Below are positions 1 through 9,076 of a stretch of DNA of 64,000 nt, one piece after another. How positions within the stretch are numbered: the first letter of the stretch is position 1; the number at the start of each line of letters is the position of its first letter. The stretch is from Mesonia aquimarina. Lineage in GTDB: Bacteria > Bacteroidota > Bacteroidia > Flavobacteriales > Flavobacteriaceae. The notes beneath the pieces are model-generated. The model was not told the origin of the DNA and ran no database searches. It saw only the letters and a program-made list of their open reading frames with translations. The position numbers and the translations under genes were made by a program. The DNA is taken from contig NZ_RCNV01000002.1 in NCBI RefSeq assembly GCF_003667275.1, positions 62,001-126,000 of the forward strand, read 5' to 3'.

Positions 1-461
1 CCGCTACAGCTTAAATTCCTCGCTTTTAAAGTTTCAATACTTAACAAGGTGTGATTTATACTGCCTAAATAATGGCGAGAAACAAGCACCACTTTATCGC
101 TAGGCTGGATTAAATCGATAATTGTTTCGGTATTATTAATCGGCACCAACAGACCTCCGGCTCCTTCTAACACCAAATCATTTTCAGTTTTTGGTCTTTT
201 GATGCTGTTTGCTTTAATTTTTATTTTATCTATTTCTGCTGCCGCATGCGGACTCATGGGTGTTTTTAAAGCAAATGCGTTGGGGTGAAAAACACTCTTT
301 TTATTCAAAATTAGCTTTTTCACTTTATCGGTATCGCCAAAATCTAAATCGCCTGCCTGTATGGGTTTAAAATAATCGGCTTCTAAAGCCTCGGTAATTA
401 TGGCAGAAACAAGCGTTTTTCCTACTTCAGTTCCAATTCCTGAAACAACTATGGTTTTCAT
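1..461 (-). CDS. bioD: Dethiobiotin synthetase BioD (partial, runs off left edge)
   Basis: This ATP-dependent enzyme closes the ureido ring of 7,8-diaminopelargonate to give dethiobiotin, the penultimate step of biotin synthesis. The frame begins at the ATG at 461 and is open to the window edge, so about 153 residues of a family usually near 205 are visible. The N-terminus MKTIVVSGIGTEVGKT carries the P-loop variant GTEVGKT. Further on, LVLEGAGGLLVPI is the second conserved motif of the family. The start overlaps the stop of the DUF2007 gene by 4 bp (ATGA), and bioF lies just beyond it, so the three genes appear to be translated from one message. Function is clear by family; the 3' end is not seen. 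Confidence 0.93.
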   Translation of the reverse strand, partial: MKTIVVSGIGTEVGKTLVSAIITEALEADYFKPIQAGDLDFGDTDKVKKLILNKKSVFHPNAFALKTPMSPHAAAEIDKIKIKANSIKRPKTENDLVLEGAGGLLVPINNTETIIDLIQPSDKVVLVSRHYLGSINHTLLSIETLKARNLSCS

Positions 462-871
462 GAGATATTAAATTTTTGATTGCAATTTTCGCAGCGATAT
501 TTATAGGATACGTATAATGGCAAAACAACTACAAAGAGACAAATTATAAACGAAAAAAAAGATCGAAAGTCTGTAATACTTGTATAATAGCGGACTTTTT
601 CGCTCTTGCATTTAGGGCATTCTATCGCATTTTTTTCGTCATCTAAAGAAAATTCAGAAATGCTTTGCAATACTTCTTCAGCAACTTTTTTGTCTTGCTT
701 CCAAACTTTTAATTTTACGCCTCCAATAGCATTGCTTACTAACGGATCAGTATCAATAGTATATTGATCTGTTAAAAAAGCTTCAATTCCTTCTGACTCT
801 ATACGACCTTTTATAATCTGTGCTTCAGCAGAATACTGAAAGCGTGCAAGCGTAATCATTTTATCATTCAT
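458..871 (-). CDS. DUF2007 domain protein with C-terminal membrane segment and zinc ribbon
   Basis: A 137-residue protein. Residues 1-70 match the DUF2007 fold (LARFQYSAEAQIIKGRIESE start, a putative signal-transducing domain of unknown ligand). After a linker come CPKC and CENC pairs on either side of a hydrophobic stretch (about residues 104-122), so the four cysteines could form a zinc ribbon close to the membrane. It overlaps bioF by 4 bp upstream and bioD by 4 bp downstream. Its place between two biotin genes suggests co-expression, but no biotin role can be read from the sequence. The family is common in Bacteroidota and its function is unknown. Confidence 0.8.
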   Translation of the reverse strand: MNDKMITLARFQYSAEAQIIKGRIESEGIEAFLTDQYTIDTDPLVSNAIGGVKLKVWKQDKKVAEEVLQSISEFSLDDEKNAIECPKCKSEKVRYYTSITDFRSFFSFIICLFVVVLPLYVSYKYRCENCNQKFNIS

Positions 872-2010
872 ACAAACTGTTTTAACAGAGATAATGCTTC
901 TTCCATTTCTTCCTTTGCGGTAAAACTATGCAAACAAAAACGCAATCGCTCTTTATCTTTAGCGACGGTTGGCGCTAAAATAGCTTTTACCCAAAAGCCT
1001 TTTTCGGCTAATAAAGCTGAAATTTCTTTTACTCTTGTAATACCAGAAAACACACAAGATTGAATAGCAGAATCACTTTCTATAAAATATTTTTCTAAAT
1101 CCAATTCTTGCTGAAGTTTTTTAAAAACTATAATATTTTGCTGAAGTTTTTTTGGCGAATCACTCGTTTCTAATTCTTGATAAGCCGCATAAATAGTAGC
1201 TAATGAATGTGGTGGTAAAGCAGTGGTATAAATAAAACTACGGGCATAATTTGTTAAAAAATGACGTAATTTTTGATCTCCTAAAATAGCTGCGCCATGA
1301 GCGCCAATAGCTTTTCCGAAGGTTATTATTCTAGCAAAGATTTTGTCTTCTAACTGCAATTGCTGAATTAACCCGCTGCCTTGTTCTCCAAAAACCCCAA
1401 CAGCGTGCGCCTCGTCTACAATTAAAAAACAATTGTACTCTTCACAAATTGCAGCTAATTTTTTTAAATCTGGTGAATCGCCATCCATTGAAAAAACACT
1501 TTCAGTAACCACAAAAATGTTTTCGATTTTACCTTTTAGCTTTGTTATTTTTTCAACTAAATCGATGAAATTATTATGCTGAAATTTTTGACTTTTTGCT
1601 AGGCTTAACCGAATTCCGTCTCGAATAGAAGCGTGCGAAAGTTCATCAAATAAAATAAGATCGTTGCGCTGTGGAACGGAAGACAGCAAACCAAGATTAG
1701 CATCGTAACCGGAATTAAACAACAAACAACTTTCTGACTGATGAAATTTGGCAAGCTGATTTTCTACAGTATTGTAAAGTGAATAATTCCCGGAAATTAA
1801 ACGAGAACCTGTAGCACCGTTTTTTAGCAAGTAATTATTTTCTAAAATAGTTGAGGCTTGTTTAAAAATACTTGCAGAACGTGCAAAGCCTAAATAATCA
1901 TTAGAAGAAAAATCGATTTGTTGATCAGGAAAATCATTCAAGTTTCTAAACGAATTGTTTCGTTTTCTCTCGTCAATTTTTTTTAGGATTCCTGATGGGT
2001 AATTTTGCAC
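868..2010 (-). CDS. bioF: 8-amino-7-oxononanoate synthase BioF
   Basis: This PLP enzyme of the alpha-oxoamine synthase family condenses pimeloyl thioester with L-alanine to form 8-amino-7-oxononanoate in biotin synthesis. The 380-residue length is normal. Visible motifs are GSRLISGN (about residues 68-75), DEAHAVG (199-205; the Asp and His bind the cofactor) and the PLP lysine K233 in TFGKAIGAHG. KBL (2-amino-3-ketobutyrate CoA ligase) is a close relative, but the short N-terminus and the adjacent bioD favour BioF. The gene starts only 19 bp after the stop of mrpG on the same strand, with no terminator visible, so it may be read through from the Mrp operon. Confidence 0.92.
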   Translation of the reverse strand: MQNYPSGILKKIDERKRNNSFRNLNDFPDQQIDFSSNDYLGFARSASIFKQASTILENNYLLKNGATGSRLISGNYSLYNTVENQLAKFHQSESCLLFNSGYDANLGLLSSVPQRNDLILFDELSHASIRDGIRLSLAKSQKFQHNNFIDLVEKITKLKGKIENIFVVTESVFSMDGDSPDLKKLAAICEEYNCFLIVDEAHAVGVFGEQGSGLIQQLQLEDKIFARIITFGKAIGAHGAAILGDQKLRHFLTNYARSFIYTTALPPHSLATIYAAYQELETSDSPKKLQQNIIVFKKLQQELDLEKYFIESDSAIQSCVFSGITRVKEISALLAEKGFWVKAILAPTVAKDKERLRFCLHSFTAKEEMEEALSLLKQFV

Positions 2011-2029
2011 AAAGGATTAAAAATTTAGA

Positions 2030-2449
2030 TTAATTTTCTGAAGACTTTTCTTCGGTTTTTTCTGTCTTTTTTTTCTTGTCTTTTTCTTCATCTTCTAAGC
2101 CGCTTGTCAACACGTGCGAATTCTCCTTATACTTCCCCTCCAATTCATCTAAGACAGAATTTTTCCACATTCCAACACCTAAAAAATAAGATGCTCTACC
2201 AATTAAATGAGCTCCTACCGGTGCAGTTAAGATTATAAACAAAATAATTGCCAAAACACGAGAAGTAACCGAAAGATCATCAAAATAAATAGCAGCACTA
2301 GCTAAAATTAGTCCAACACCTAGCGTAACTGCTTTTGTGGTTACCGAAATTCTTAGGTATGTATCTGGCATTCTTACAAAACCAATAGCAGCCAATAAAA
2401 TAAAAATGGCGCCAAAAGTAGATAATATAATTATCGCGATATCACTCAT
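2030..2449 (-). CDS. mrpG: Na+/H+ antiporter subunit MrpG (MnhG)
   Basis: A small membrane subunit of the multisubunit Mrp cation/proton antiporter in the inner membrane. Of 139 residues, the first ~90 form three hydrophobic helices with the family signature GFVRMPDTYLRI. The last ~40 residues are a highly charged Lys/Glu tail (EEKDKKKKTEKTEEKSSEN), longer than in typical MnhG proteins of 110-120 residues and presumably cytoplasmic. The start overlaps mrpF by 8 bp. It is the last mrp gene, and bioF follows after 19 bp. Confidence 0.93.
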   Translation of the reverse strand: MSDIAIIILSTFGAIFILLAAIGFVRMPDTYLRISVTTKAVTLGVGLILASAAIYFDDLSVTSRVLAIILFIILTAPVGAHLIGRASYFLGVGMWKNSVLDELEGKYKENSHVLTSGLEDEEKDKKKKTEKTEEKSSEN

Positions 2450-2744
2450 CTTTTTCCTTTTTTTCTTTTCCTTTTGCTTTTGTTCGCTTTTCTAAATAAT
2501 AAGAAAATGCTACCGTACTCAAAAAAGCAATCAAGCCCAAAATCATAGCTATATCTAAAAAGGTAGATTGATCGTAAACAATACTATACATCGCAATTAA
2601 AGTAATACCTATGGTGATGAGCAAATCTAGCGCCACCACTCTATCGGCAATACTCGGACCAATGACAAAGCGATAAAAAACCAATAAAACCGAAAGGGCT
2701 AAAATGGGCAATATGATATAATATAAATATTCTTCTATGGTCAT
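2442..2744 (-). CDS. mrpF: Na+/H+ antiporter subunit MrpF (MnhF)
   Basis: A 100-residue, three-helix inner-membrane subunit of the Mrp antiporter. The conserved core GPSIADRVVALDLL at about residues 28-41 is diagnostic for MnhF/PhaF, and its Asp residues are thought to line the ion path in the family. The C-terminus is a Lys/Glu-rich cytoplasmic tail. It overlaps mrpE by 4 bp upstream and mrpG by 8 bp downstream, which implies translational coupling within the operon. Confidence 0.94.
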   Translation of the reverse strand: MTIEEYLYYIILPILALSVLLVFYRFVIGPSIADRVVALDLLITIGITLIAMYSIVYDQSTFLDIAMILGLIAFLSTVAFSYYLEKRTKAKGKEKKEKDE

Positions 2745-3211
2745 CTTAAAATTTCAAGCAATTTTCGTTCAAATCCGTTTTTTATATCTTTTATAAACTC
2801 TTCTTTATCGGTAACATACATTGCGTGAACATACAATACTTTTCGATCTTCAGAAACATCTAAACTTAAGGTTCCCGGAGTTAGCGTAATTAAATTGGCA
2901 AGCAAACTAATTTCTAAATTTGTTTCTGCCTCTAGCGGTACTTTAACAATTCCCGGCGTCATATAGAACTTTTTTGTTACCACATCAAAAGCTACTTGCA
3001 GATTTGCCTTAATTAATTCAAAAAGAAAAAAGAAGATGAATGCAATTAATTTAGGTATTATTTTAAAATATTTTGCATCGCCGCGTGTTATTACAAAAAG
3101 AATAATAAAGCTTAGCACAAAACCGAACACGTAATTAGCGAATTGAAAATCTCCGGTAATGGCTACCCAAATAAATGTAAGCAATATGTTTGATAAAAAT
3201 CTATTTTTCAT
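2741..3211 (-). CDS. mrpE: Na+/H+ antiporter subunit MrpE (MnhE)
   Basis: A 156-residue Mrp antiporter subunit with hydrophobic helices in the first ~70 residues and a soluble C-terminal domain carrying the MnhE pattern ISLLANLITLTPGTLSLDV. It is needed for assembly of the complex in studied systems. The gene begins 4 bp after mrpD and its stop overlaps the mrpF start by 4 bp. The order A-B-C-D-E-F-G is complete here, a full group-1-like set. Confidence 0.93.
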   Translation of the reverse strand: MKNRFLSNILLTFIWVAITGDFQFANYVFGFVLSFIILFVITRGDAKYFKIIPKLIAFIFFFLFELIKANLQVAFDVVTKKFYMTPGIVKVPLEAETNLEISLLANLITLTPGTLSLDVSEDRKVLYVHAMYVTDKEEFIKDIKNGFERKLLEILR

Positions 3212-3215
3212 CGTC

Positions 3216-4727
3216 TTAACTTTTTGGCATTACCGCTTTAATGTATTCTCCGTGGTTTAGTAATTCTCCTGCAATTCTGCTAGATATTTGCTGAATATGT
3301 TCTGCTCCAAACCCGATGTACAAAGATACTAAAGTAAGAAACACAACCGGAGCGATAAATTGCACCTTTCTTAAGTTTGTCATATCTTCAAAATACAAAA
3401 AATGTTCGCGTTTTGGTAGTTTTACAGGGTTTTTCCAAAACACTTCACTCCAAACTCGCGCAATAACGATTAAGGTTAACAAACTAGCAAAAATAATACC
3501 GCCAATAACTATATAATTATTAGTATCTAAACCGGCTAAAATCAAAGATATTTTTGGCCAAAATCCAGAAAGTGGCGGTATTCCTATTAGCGAGAAAAAA
3601 GGAATAGCGATCAGTAAACTTAATTTTGGATATTTTTCATATAAACCGCCTAAGCTTTTTATATTAATTGTCCCTTTAATACGGTAAATAACACCGCTAA
3701 TCATAAAGAGGTTTGTTTTTACTATAATATCGTGAATCAAATAAAAGATCGCTCCGGCAATAGCAGCTTCGGTAAACATTCCTAACCCAGCAATCATAAA
3801 CCCGATGTGGCAAATGATAAGGTATGAAAACACTTTACGCACATTTTTCTGAACCAGCGCCCCAATAGCACCGCTAAATAAAGTAAGCACCGCAATAATT
3901 AGAAGAATATCATCTAATAAAATATCGTCTAAAAAAATTAAGGTGAAAATTCTAATAAGCGCATAGACACCGACTTTGGTTAATAAACCACCAAAAATAG
4001 CCGAAACTGCCGAAGGTGGCGTATGATAAGACGCAGGCAACCAAAAATATAAGGGGAAAACAGCCGATTTAATTCCGAAACCTATTAAAAATAGAATCGC
4101 AGCAACTTCTACCAATCCTCTGTTTTCTAGTTTAGGAACAATCACCGCTAAATCTGCCATATTTAACGAGCCTGTTAAACCGTACATTACGGCAATAGCG
4201 GTTAAGAAAATTATAGAAGCTAAAATATTTAAGGTAAAATATTTTACGGCGCCTTCAATTTGTGGTTTTTCTCCTCCTAAAGTAATTAATACAAAAGAGC
4301 TGATAATAATAATTTCAAACCAAACATATAAGTTAAAAATATCGCCGGTTAAAAAAGCACCGATTAATCCCAAGAGTAAAAAATGAAAGATAGGAAAATA
4401 CCCAAAGCGTAGTCGCGCAGGAATTACCGAAGCCGAGGAATAGCTAGAAACGGCCAAACCAGAAATAGAGGTTAATAAAACTAAAGTTGCTGCAAGCGTG
4501 TCGGCAACAAAAGTAATACCAAAAGGAGCATCCCAGCTTGCTGCTTGAACAGTCTGCGTTCCATTTGTCCAAACGTGGAAAAATAACCAGCCAGAAAGCG
4601 CCACACCCACGAGGCTACCGCAAATACTAATGATGCGCTGAAGATCTATTCTGCGCCAAACAAACATAAGTATTATACTTAGCAAAAGCTGAAATAATAA
4701 TGGATAGGTAACTACTTGTTGCATCAT
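3216..4727 (-). CDS. mrpD: Na+/H+ antiporter subunit MrpD (MnhD)
   Basis: A 503-residue proton-translocating membrane subunit homologous to NuoM/NuoN of complex I. About 14 hydrophobic segments are apparent. The conserved glutamate E138 lies in [12 protein letters not shown], and the lysine helix occurs as [15 protein letters not shown] followed by [17 protein letters not shown], as expected for a working proton channel. The start ATGATG overlaps the mrpC stop by 4 bp. The nearest confusable family, NuoN, is excluded by the mrp gene neighbours. Confidence 0.94.
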   Translation of the reverse strand: MMQQVVTYPLLFQLLLSIILMFVWRRIDLQRIISICGSLVGVALSGWLFFHVWTNGTQTVQAASWDAPFGITFVADTLAATLVLLTSISGLAVSSYSSASVIPARLRFGYFPIFHFLLLGLIGAFLTGDIFNLYVWFEIIIISSFVLITLGGEKPQIEGAVKYFTLNILASIIFLTAIAVMYGLTGSLNMADLAVIVPKLENRGLVEVAAILFLIGFGIKSAVFPLYFWLPASYHTPPSAVSAIFGGLLTKVGVYALIRIFTLIFLDDILLDDILLIIAVLTLFSGAIGALVQKNVRKVFSYLIICHIGFMIAGLGMFTEAAIAGAIFYLIHDIIVKTNLFMISGVIYRIKGTINIKSLGGLYEKYPKLSLLIAIPFFSLIGIPPLSGFWPKISLILAGLDTNNYIVIGGIIFASLLTLIVIARVWSEVFWKNPVKLPKREHFLYFEDMTNLRKVQFIAPVVFLTLVSLYIGFGAEHIQQISSRIAGELLNHGEYIKAVMPKS

Positions 4728-5077
4728 ACTTCTTCGTCGGTTGCATTCATTTTATCTATATCATCAGTATTTACCACTTTATAGGCTCTTTTTACCAAAA
4801 TAATAGCAAAAGATTGGAGTCCGAAACTGATAACAATAGCGGTTAATATAAGCGCCTGCGGAACAGGATCTGCATAAATTTCTGAAAACATTTTAGCATC
4901 TTCAGGTATAATTGGCGGATGCCCTTTTGTAATTCTTCCCAAAAGGAAAATCAGCAAATTTGCTCCGTTACTAATAATTATTAAACCGATAATTAATTTT
5001 ACTAAACTTCTTCGTAAAATCATATACAGTCCTGCTGCATATAAAACCCCGGTCATTATTGCAAGTAATAATTCCAT
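4724..5077 (-). CDS. mrpC: Na+/H+ antiporter subunit MrpC (MnhC)
   Basis: A 117-residue, three-helix subunit related to NuoK. The family signature is seen in [11 protein letters not shown] (about residues 38-48) and in [17 protein letters not shown], the conserved third-helix motif. It starts 2 bp after mrpB and overlaps mrpD by 4 bp. MrpC joins the MrpA and MrpD modules in known complexes; here that role is inferred from family membership. Confidence 0.94.
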   Translation of the reverse strand: MELLLAIMTGVLYAAGLYMILRRSLVKLIIGLIIISNGANLLIFLLGRITKGHPPIIPEDAKMFSEIYADPVPQALILTAIVISFGLQSFAIILVKRAYKVVNTDDIDKMNATDEEV

Positions 5078-5079
5078 AA

Positions 5080-5493
5080 TTAAGCTGACTCTGAGATTGT
5101 AAAGATTATCGTTAAAGTTACTCCTTGCACTACCAAATACACGCCAATATCAAAAAATAAAGCAGTACCGATAGAACCAATAACAGGTAAAGGATGATGT
5201 AACCAAAGTCCGGTCATAAACGGTTCATCAAAACCAACTACCGGCAACAAACCACTTAAAAATGAAAGCGCCAAACCGGCCGGCATTAAATAACCCGGAT
5301 GAAATTTTAATAGTTTTTTAGTGTCCTTTAATCCGTTGGCAAAAGCATGCAACACAAAAGCGATTGAAGCTATTAAACCACCTACAAAACCACCGCCCGG
5401 TAAATAATGACCACGCAGCAGAATGAATATTGAAAATAGTAACAATATTGGAAGTAAATAATTTGATGCCGTACGTAATATTATTGTTTTCAT
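5080..5493 (-). CDS. mrpB: Na+/H+ antiporter subunit MrpB (MnhB)
   Basis: A 137-residue membrane protein of the MnhB domain family. It opens with [20 protein letters not shown] and then [19 protein letters not shown], the glycine-rich signature of the family. Four hydrophobic helices are apparent. It lies 12 bp after mrpA and 2 bp before mrpC. A related domain also occurs at the C-terminus of the upstream MrpA, as is normal in this family. Confidence 0.94.
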   Translation of the reverse strand: MKTIILRTASNYLLPILLLFSIFILLRGHYLPGGGFVGGLIASIAFVLHAFANGLKDTKKLLKFHPGYLMPAGLALSFLSGLLPVVGFDEPFMTGLWLHHPLPVIGSIGTALFFDIGVYLVVQGVTLTIIFTISESA

Positions 5494-5505
5494 CTTCTTT
5501 CTACT

Positions 5506-7818
5506 TTATCGTTGGCCTCGTTCTGTTGATTTCAATCGTAATTTTAATAAACCAAAAACTCCAATTGCGGCAATAGCCAATACAGATATTTCTACCATGG
5601 TATCTGCTCCTCTAAAATCAACTAAAATTACGTTGACTACATTTTTCCCGTGTGCTTCAATGTAAGAATTCTTCGCATAAAACTCACTTATTTCCTCATT
5701 AACCGGTTGTGCTAAAACCTCTAGTGCCAAAATAGAAATTAAACCACCAAAGGCGATTGATAAAATTCCATCTCTAATTCTATTTTTATAGTCTGACAAA
5801 GACAAGTATTTTGGAAGTCTATACAACACCAAAACAAATAGTATGACCGTTAAGGTATCAATAGCAAACTGTGTCATTGCTAAATCCGGCGCGCTATAAA
5901 ATACAAATAATAAACAAATAGAATAACCCATAACTCCCATTGCAGCTACAGCGGCTAATCTTGATTTTGTAAACACGGTAAAAATTATAGCAAAAAACAT
6001 GATGCCTACAACAATACCTTCATAAATAGTTAATTTAGAAAAAGAGGCATAATCAATTTTATAAGTGGTGTTTTGCAATAAAACCCAGGAAACCAATGCT
6101 ACTAAAAAAACGATGATGGTAGAAACATAATTTCTTAAATAACCATTTTGAAATGTGTTTGTCCAGAGACTTGAAAATCTTTCAAACACATTATTAAATT
6201 GTTCTAAGATATTTTTTGGGGAAATTACTTCTAACGAATTGATGAAGTTTTCTAGTTTCTTTGACGGTTTCAATAAAAAATACATAGCCACTCCAGAACC
6301 AATGGTAAGCGCACTTAAGGCTAAAATTGGTGTAAAGCCATGCCAAAATTTTAAATGAATTTCCTCGGTAGGTAAATTTAAGGAAGAAACAATTGGTTTT
6401 ATTAAAGCCCCCTCAATTAACCCCGGAAATAAACCGAATAAAATTCCAAGCGAAGCCAATAAAACGGGTGGAAACCAAATAAAGAAATCAGGATATTTTG
6501 TTTCCTTAAATTCTTCCGGTAATTTTCCGAAGAAGGGCTTAATTCCCGCAACATAACCCGCATAAGAAATAAATACGTTTGTGATTAAAGCCAAAGCGGT
6601 AAGCAATACGACTGAATTCTCAAAATGCAGCGTTCCTTCATAAATTAAATCTTTTCCGATAAAACCAATACTTGACGGAATTCCCGCATTAGAAAGTGCC
6701 GCTAAAACACCGGCAATCGCAACAGGAAGCATCACTCTTCGTAACCCGCGAAGTTGGGTAACATCTCTGGTTTTTGTTCCTAAATCTATGGCTCCGGTAA
6801 TTAAAAATAAAGTTGCTTTATAAAGTGCATGAACCAAAATAAAAACTGCTGCGGCTAAAAGAGAGGCTTCGGTTCCTAAACCGATTAAGAAAACTAAAAT
6901 CCCTAATGCTGAAATAGTTGAATAGGCTAAAATCCCTTTTAAATCGGTTCTAAAAATCGTGTGCACTGCGGAATAAAGCATGGTAATTCCGCCGACAATT
7001 ATAAGTGAAGTATTCCAAAAAGCCTCTCCACCTAAAACCGGTGTTAATCTTAATAATAAATAAATTCCCGCTTTTACCATTGTTGCCGAATGCAAATAGG
7101 TAGAAACCGGAGTTGGTGCTTTCATCGCGCCGGGTAACCAAAAGTGAAAAGGAAACTGTGCCGATTTGGTAAAGGCTGCGCCAAAAATTAAAGCAACTGC
7201 TAAAATATAATATTCGCTTCCGGTGATGACGGAAGGATCTTGCATCATTTCTGCAATAGAATAAGTTCCCGAAATACTTCCTAACACAATTGCTCCCGCA
7301 AGTAAAAGAAGTCCGCCAATGCCGGTAATTCCCAAAGCAGTTAAGGCTGATTTTCGAGAAGCTTCATTTGTATTATTAAATCCAATTAAGAAAAAAGAAC
7401 TAATACTGGTTAATTCCCAAAAAACGAATAAAGAAATTACATTATCAGACAACACTAATCCCAGCATTGCTGCCATAAACGCGCTTAAATATCCGTAAAA
7501 GCGGTCGAGAAATTTATGTGTTTTTAAGTAGGCAGAAGTATAAGCAAAAACCAAGAAGCCAATTCCGGTAATCATCAGCGAAAAAAGCAATGAAAGTCCG
7601 TCTAAGGTAAAACTTAGATTTACACCAAAAGAAGGAATCCACTCGTAGTTTCTGACAATGGTTTTTCCTTGAGAAATTTCACCAATAAATTGAGCAAAAT
7701 AAATGAATAAGCCAAGTGGCAAAAGACTTGGCAAGAGTGAAAATTTCCCTTTTACAAAACGCCCCAAAAATATAAGGAGAACAGAAAAGGAAAAACCCGT
7801 TAATATTGCTGTTAGCAT
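5506..7818 (-). CDS. mrpA: Na+/H+ antiporter subunit MrpA (MnhA)
   Basis: The large subunit (770 residues) of the Mrp antiporter, homologous to NuoL. The antiporter-like core spans about residues 60-480. Key residues are visible: E135 in FVFWELTSISS, K218 and H225 in FTKSAQFPFHFWLPG, K233, H243 and K249. The C-terminal third adds a MnhB-like/DUF4040 region (FVFYSAPDLAMTQFAIDTLT) and a final helix pair after VNVILVDFRGADTMVE. This is the first gene of the operon. A TAnnTTTG -7 element lies about 20 bp upstream at 7837-7844, and the divergent DUF2975 unit begins beyond it. Confidence 0.95.
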   Translation of the reverse strand: MLTAILTGFSFSVLLIFLGRFVKGKFSLLPSLLPLGLFIYFAQFIGEISQGKTIVRNYEWIPSFGVNLSFTLDGLSLLFSLMITGIGFLVFAYTSAYLKTHKFLDRFYGYLSAFMAAMLGLVLSDNVISLFVFWELTSISSFFLIGFNNTNEASRKSALTALGITGIGGLLLLAGAIVLGSISGTYSIAEMMQDPSVITGSEYYILAVALIFGAAFTKSAQFPFHFWLPGAMKAPTPVSTYLHSATMVKAGIYLLLRLTPVLGGEAFWNTSLIIVGGITMLYSAVHTIFRTDLKGILAYSTISALGILVFLIGLGTEASLLAAAVFILVHALYKATLFLITGAIDLGTKTRDVTQLRGLRRVMLPVAIAGVLAALSNAGIPSSIGFIGKDLIYEGTLHFENSVVLLTALALITNVFISYAGYVAGIKPFFGKLPEEFKETKYPDFFIWFPPVLLASLGILFGLFPGLIEGALIKPIVSSLNLPTEEIHLKFWHGFTPILALSALTIGSGVAMYFLLKPSKKLENFINSLEVISPKNILEQFNNVFERFSSLWTNTFQNGYLRNYVSTIIVFLVALVSWVLLQNTTYKIDYASFSKLTIYEGIVVGIMFFAIIFTVFTKSRLAAVAAMGVMGYSICLLFVFYSAPDLAMTQFAIDTLTVILFVLVLYRLPKYLSLSDYKNRIRDGILSIAFGGLISILALEVLAQPVNEEISEFYAKNSYIEAHGKNVVNVILVDFRGADTMVEISVLAIAAIGVFGLLKLRLKSTERGQR

Positions 7819-7836
7819 ATTTTTAAATCTGAATTA

Positions 7837-7844
7837 CAAATATA
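7837..7844 (-). promoter_or_regulatory. Candidate -7 element for the mrp-bio transcript
   Basis: On the minus strand this reads TATATTTG, an exact match to the Bacteroidota -7 consensus TAnnTTTG, ending about 20 bp before the mrpA start codon. I see no good -33 TTTG at the expected 17-23 bp spacing, so this rests on the -7 motif and position alone. Such octamers also arise by chance in AT-rich DNA. Confidence 0.4.
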
Positions 7845-7943
7845 AAAGTATTATTTGAAGTGGCTCAGGTTCTACCAATTATCGCACTTAGGTTTAACAA
7901 CTTCATAACATTATTGTATTATTCAACTTTCTTTAAAAAATTA

Positions 7944-7992
7944 TTGTTATTCGATAATTTTAAATACATTTGTTATTGAAAAACGATAATTT
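7944..7992 (+). promoter_or_regulatory. Promoter and direct-repeat candidate operator of the DUF2975/regulator unit
   Basis: A TTG at 7944-7946 and TACATTTG at 7965-7972 are 18 bp apart, a good flavobacterial -33/-7 pair that places the start of transcription near 7980, some 19 bp before the ATG at 7999. Superimposed is a direct repeat made of two blocks, TTGTTATT and CGATAATTT. They are contiguous in copy 1 (7944-7960) and split by six bases in copy 2 (7970-7977 and 7984-7992). Copy 1 covers the -33 element and copy 2 begins on the -7 element. Autoregulation by the Cro/C1-type protein at 9077-9283 is an inference. Confidence 0.5.
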
Positions 7993-7998
7993 AAAAAC

Positions 7999-8565
7999 AT
8001 GCGAGTATTACAAATTCTTAAAACCCTAATCAATTTTTTGTTTATTATATATACATTGGTATATATTTCAATGATTTTTCTCTGTATATATTTTTTATGC
8101 TTTGAACATGAGATTCCTTCATTTTTAAATATAAAAATAAACAACCTCAGAATTAGCCATACCAGCGAAATTACTGAAACAGGTAAAGCAATATCTTTTT
8201 TTATCACTTATTTTATAGTCTTAAGCTTAACCTTAGGTAGTTTATTTTTTCTTCGGAAATTTGTACACGACATTAAACCAAGAAATATTTTTACCAAAAA
8301 ACAAACACATTATCTAAAACGAATTGGACAATGTATTGTCGGGGCAACTTTAGCAAAGTTTATATTTACTATTTTATGGAGGTTATATTTTAATATAACA
8401 AATGGAGACTTAAGTGCAGAAGTTTATGCTGAATTAGGTTTTGGTGCTACCGATCTTTTTGGAAATGAATTCTTCATCATTTGCATTGGCTTATTTTTCC
8501 TGTTTCTTGCAAAATTATTTAGCATCGCTCAACGTCAAAAAGAAGAAAACGAATTAACTATTTAA
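7999..8565 (+). CDS. DUF2975 family membrane protein (first paralogue)
   Basis: A 188-residue protein with four hydrophobic segments at about residues 10-35, 62-86, 108-132 and 155-180, which is the DUF2975 layout. Between segments 2 and 3 lies FLRKFVHDIKPRNIFTKKQTHYLKRIGQ, the most conserved part of the family (a 'P-F-x-x-x-N/K-x-x-x-L-R-x-x-G'-like loop; shown here only to mark its place). The function of DUF2975 is unknown; in many bacteria the gene sits directly beside a small XRE/HTH_26 regulator, as it does here. One base separates it from the next gene. Confidence 0.8.
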   Translation: MRVLQILKTLINFLFIIYTLVYISMIFLCIYFLCFEHEIPSFLNIKINNLRISHTSEITETGKAISFFITYFIVLSLTLGSLFFLRKFVHDIKPRNIFTKKQTHYLKRIGQCIVGATLAKFIFTILWRLYFNITNGDLSAEVYAELGFGATDLFGNEFFIICIGLFFLFLAKLFSIAQRQKEENELTI

Positions 8566-8566
8566 G

Positions 8567-9073
8567 ATGAAATATATCCTCAAAACTTTAATCGATTTCA
8601 TGTTCTATTTATTGGGATTAGGAATTTTGTGTATCGCCTTTTTATTCATAATAGGATTGTATAACTTAGATTTTAAATATCTTTTTATGATTAGCGCTCC
8701 TGCAGAAAAAATCACAGCAGCTGTAATCATAATCGGTATTTTAAATTGTATCATTTCAATACTATTTTTCTTTGGTGTGGGCTATCTACGCGAAGCTGTA
8801 AAAGCGTTTATGGAGAAGAAAATATTTCAATTAAAAACGGTTTTATATTTTAAGCGTTCAGGAATTTATTTATCCAGCTGTGCAACTTTAGGTTTTATTT
8901 CTCGTTCGTTAGCTATTATTTATTTGAGAGTTGATAATAATGGATCTGGTTTTGGTTTAGGATATTCCAGTTTACTTATTTTTATGCTGATTTGCGGCTT
9001 ATGTTTTATTTTAATTAGTCATGTATTAAAAGAATCGGTTGCTCTGAAAGAAGAAAACGATTTAACAATTTAA
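8567..9073 (+). CDS. DUF2975 family membrane protein (second paralogue)
   Basis: A 168-residue paralogue of the preceding gene with the same four-helix layout and the same ending (both finish with KEENxLTI). The loop between helices 2 and 3 reads AVKAFMEKKIFQLKTVLYFKRS. Having two DUF2975 genes in tandem suggests the products may form a hetero-oligomer. It is followed by the regulator after 3 bp. No enzymatic motif is visible and no function is assigned. Confidence 0.75.
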   Translation: MKYILKTLIDFMFYLLGLGILCIAFLFIIGLYNLDFKYLFMISAPAEKITAAVIIIGILNCIISILFFFGVGYLREAVKAFMEKKIFQLKTVLYFKRSGIYLSSCATLGFISRSLAIIYLRVDNNGSGFGLGYSSLLIFMLICGLCFILISHVLKESVALKEENDLTI

Positions 9074-9076
9074 AAA

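Noticed and set aside
7947-8207. Minus-strand frame over the start of the first DUF2975 gene
   Set aside because: It runs antisense to the DUF2975 gene and its promoter and has no coding features beyond length.
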